Assembly: GCA_023423855.1 (NCBI GenBank)
Contig: JAFAEU010000386.1
Location: 1-5,764 of the forward strand
Direction: 5' to 3'
Length of the DNA stretch: 5,764 bases
DNA from: Pseudomonadota bacterium
GTDB taxonomy: Bacteria > Pseudomonadota > Gammaproteobacteria > Xanthomonadales > Xanthomonadaceae
Shown in pieces: positions 5,368 through 5,764 of this stretch. The notes beneath the pieces were generated by a model. The model was not told where the DNA came from, did not search any database, and saw nothing but the letters and a program-made list of their open reading frames with translations. A program made the position numbers and the translations under genes. How positions within the stretch are numbered: position 1 is the first letter of the stretch; each line of letters begins with the position of its first letter.

Positions 5368-5764
5368 TCAGACCCGGTAGCGCGCTTCCAGCAGGTCGAT
5401 CTCGCGCACCACGCGGCGCGCGACCTCGTCGGAGATCGCGTACTGGCGCGCGAGTTCGAACACGCGGCGGCGCTCGGCCTCGAGCCCGGCCAGCCGCAGT
5501 TCGCGCTCGGCGCGATCGGCCTTGTGCAGGGTCGCGGCCTCGACCGCGGTGCCGGAACGCTCGCCGATCCGGTGCTCGTACAGCGCCATCACCCGCACCG
5601 CCGCCTGCGCGTACAGGTCGGTGTCGGCGGAGTCGTCAGGGATCGCGTGCTGCGCGCGGTCGATGGCGGCGATCGCGGCGGTCGCGCCCTCGCGCCGGGC
5701 CAGGTCGAGCTGCCGCTGGTCGTCGCTGTCCTCGGGCAGCTGCAGGCCCACCAGCAGCCGCGGC
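5368..5764 (-). CDS. Probable CPA1-family Na+/H+ antiporter, C-terminal cytoplasmic tail (start lies beyond the right edge)
   Basis: The minus-strand frame is open from the window edge to the TGA at 5368-5370, giving 131 residues. There is no membrane segment apart from the possible end of one (PRLLVGLQLPED) at the very edge. The rest is charged and helical: QLDLARREGATAAIAAIDRA, a tyrosine/arginine-rich middle (YAQAAVRVMALYEHR), a heptad-like stretch AERELRLAGLEAERRRVFEL, and the ending ISDEVARRVVREIDLLEARY. This closing pattern (I-S-D-E-V-x-R-R...R-E-x-D-L-x-E-A-R) and the preceding layout resemble the tail of bacterial Na+/H+ antiporters of the CPA1 (NhaP/YjcE) group, which exchange sodium for protons at the inner membrane. 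No transport residues are visible, so the call rests on the tail alone. A GTG at 5749-5751 is internal and not the likely start. It is convergent with DUF3297, with REP sequence between. Confidence 0.68.
   Translation of the reverse strand, partial: PRLLVGLQLPEDSDDQRQLDLARREGATAAIAAIDRAQHAIPDDSADTDLYAQAAVRVMALYEHRIGERSGTAVEAATLHKADRAERELRLAGLEAERRRVFELARQYAISDEVARRVVREIDLLEARYRV

Overview
The window is very GC-rich and densely coding, with strong G/C third-position bias. Together with GTAG-type REP elements and the gene set (YbbP, YbbA, a TesA-like esterase, DUF3016, DUF3297), this suggests a gammaproteobacterium of the Xanthomonadaceae/Lysobacteraceae type (Lysobacter, Luteimonas, Xanthomonas relatives). 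That assignment is an inference from style and gene content, not a database match.

Left part (1-2511): a conserved divergent cluster. On the minus strand an ABC ATPase (YbbA, 1036-1779) is followed by the N-terminal third of its large FtsX-type permease partner (YbbP, 890 down to the window edge). The 145-bp gap between them holds a pair of inverted REP-like hairpins (924-1010). Diverging on the plus strand is an exported SGNH-fold esterase/lysophospholipase of the TesA type (1849-2511). The tesA / ybbA-ybbP arrangement is the same as in Escherichia coli.

Middle (2512-3301): a non-coding stretch with two hairpins, then a secreted DUF3016 protein (2689-3258) closed by a textbook intrinsic terminator (3275-3301).

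Right part (3404-5187): four small plus-strand genes of poorly characterised families. These are DUF4031 (3404-3688), a HipA-like kinase-fold protein (3739-4509), DUF3037 (4496-4894, overlapping the kinase gene by 14 bases) and DUF3297 (4939-5187). The kinase-fold/DUF3037 pair is translationally coupled and is the best candidate here for an undescribed two-component module. Downstream, a GC hairpin and a compound GTAG REP element (5251-5347) separate this block from a convergent minus-strand gene. That gene enters from the right edge and encodes the cytoplasmic tail of a probable CPA1 Na+/H+ antiporter.

No rRNA, tRNA, CRISPR array, insertion sequence or prophage gene was seen. Most of the window is ordinary chromosomal core sequence. 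The less explained parts are the kinase-fold/DUF3037 pair and the two REP-type repeat structures.
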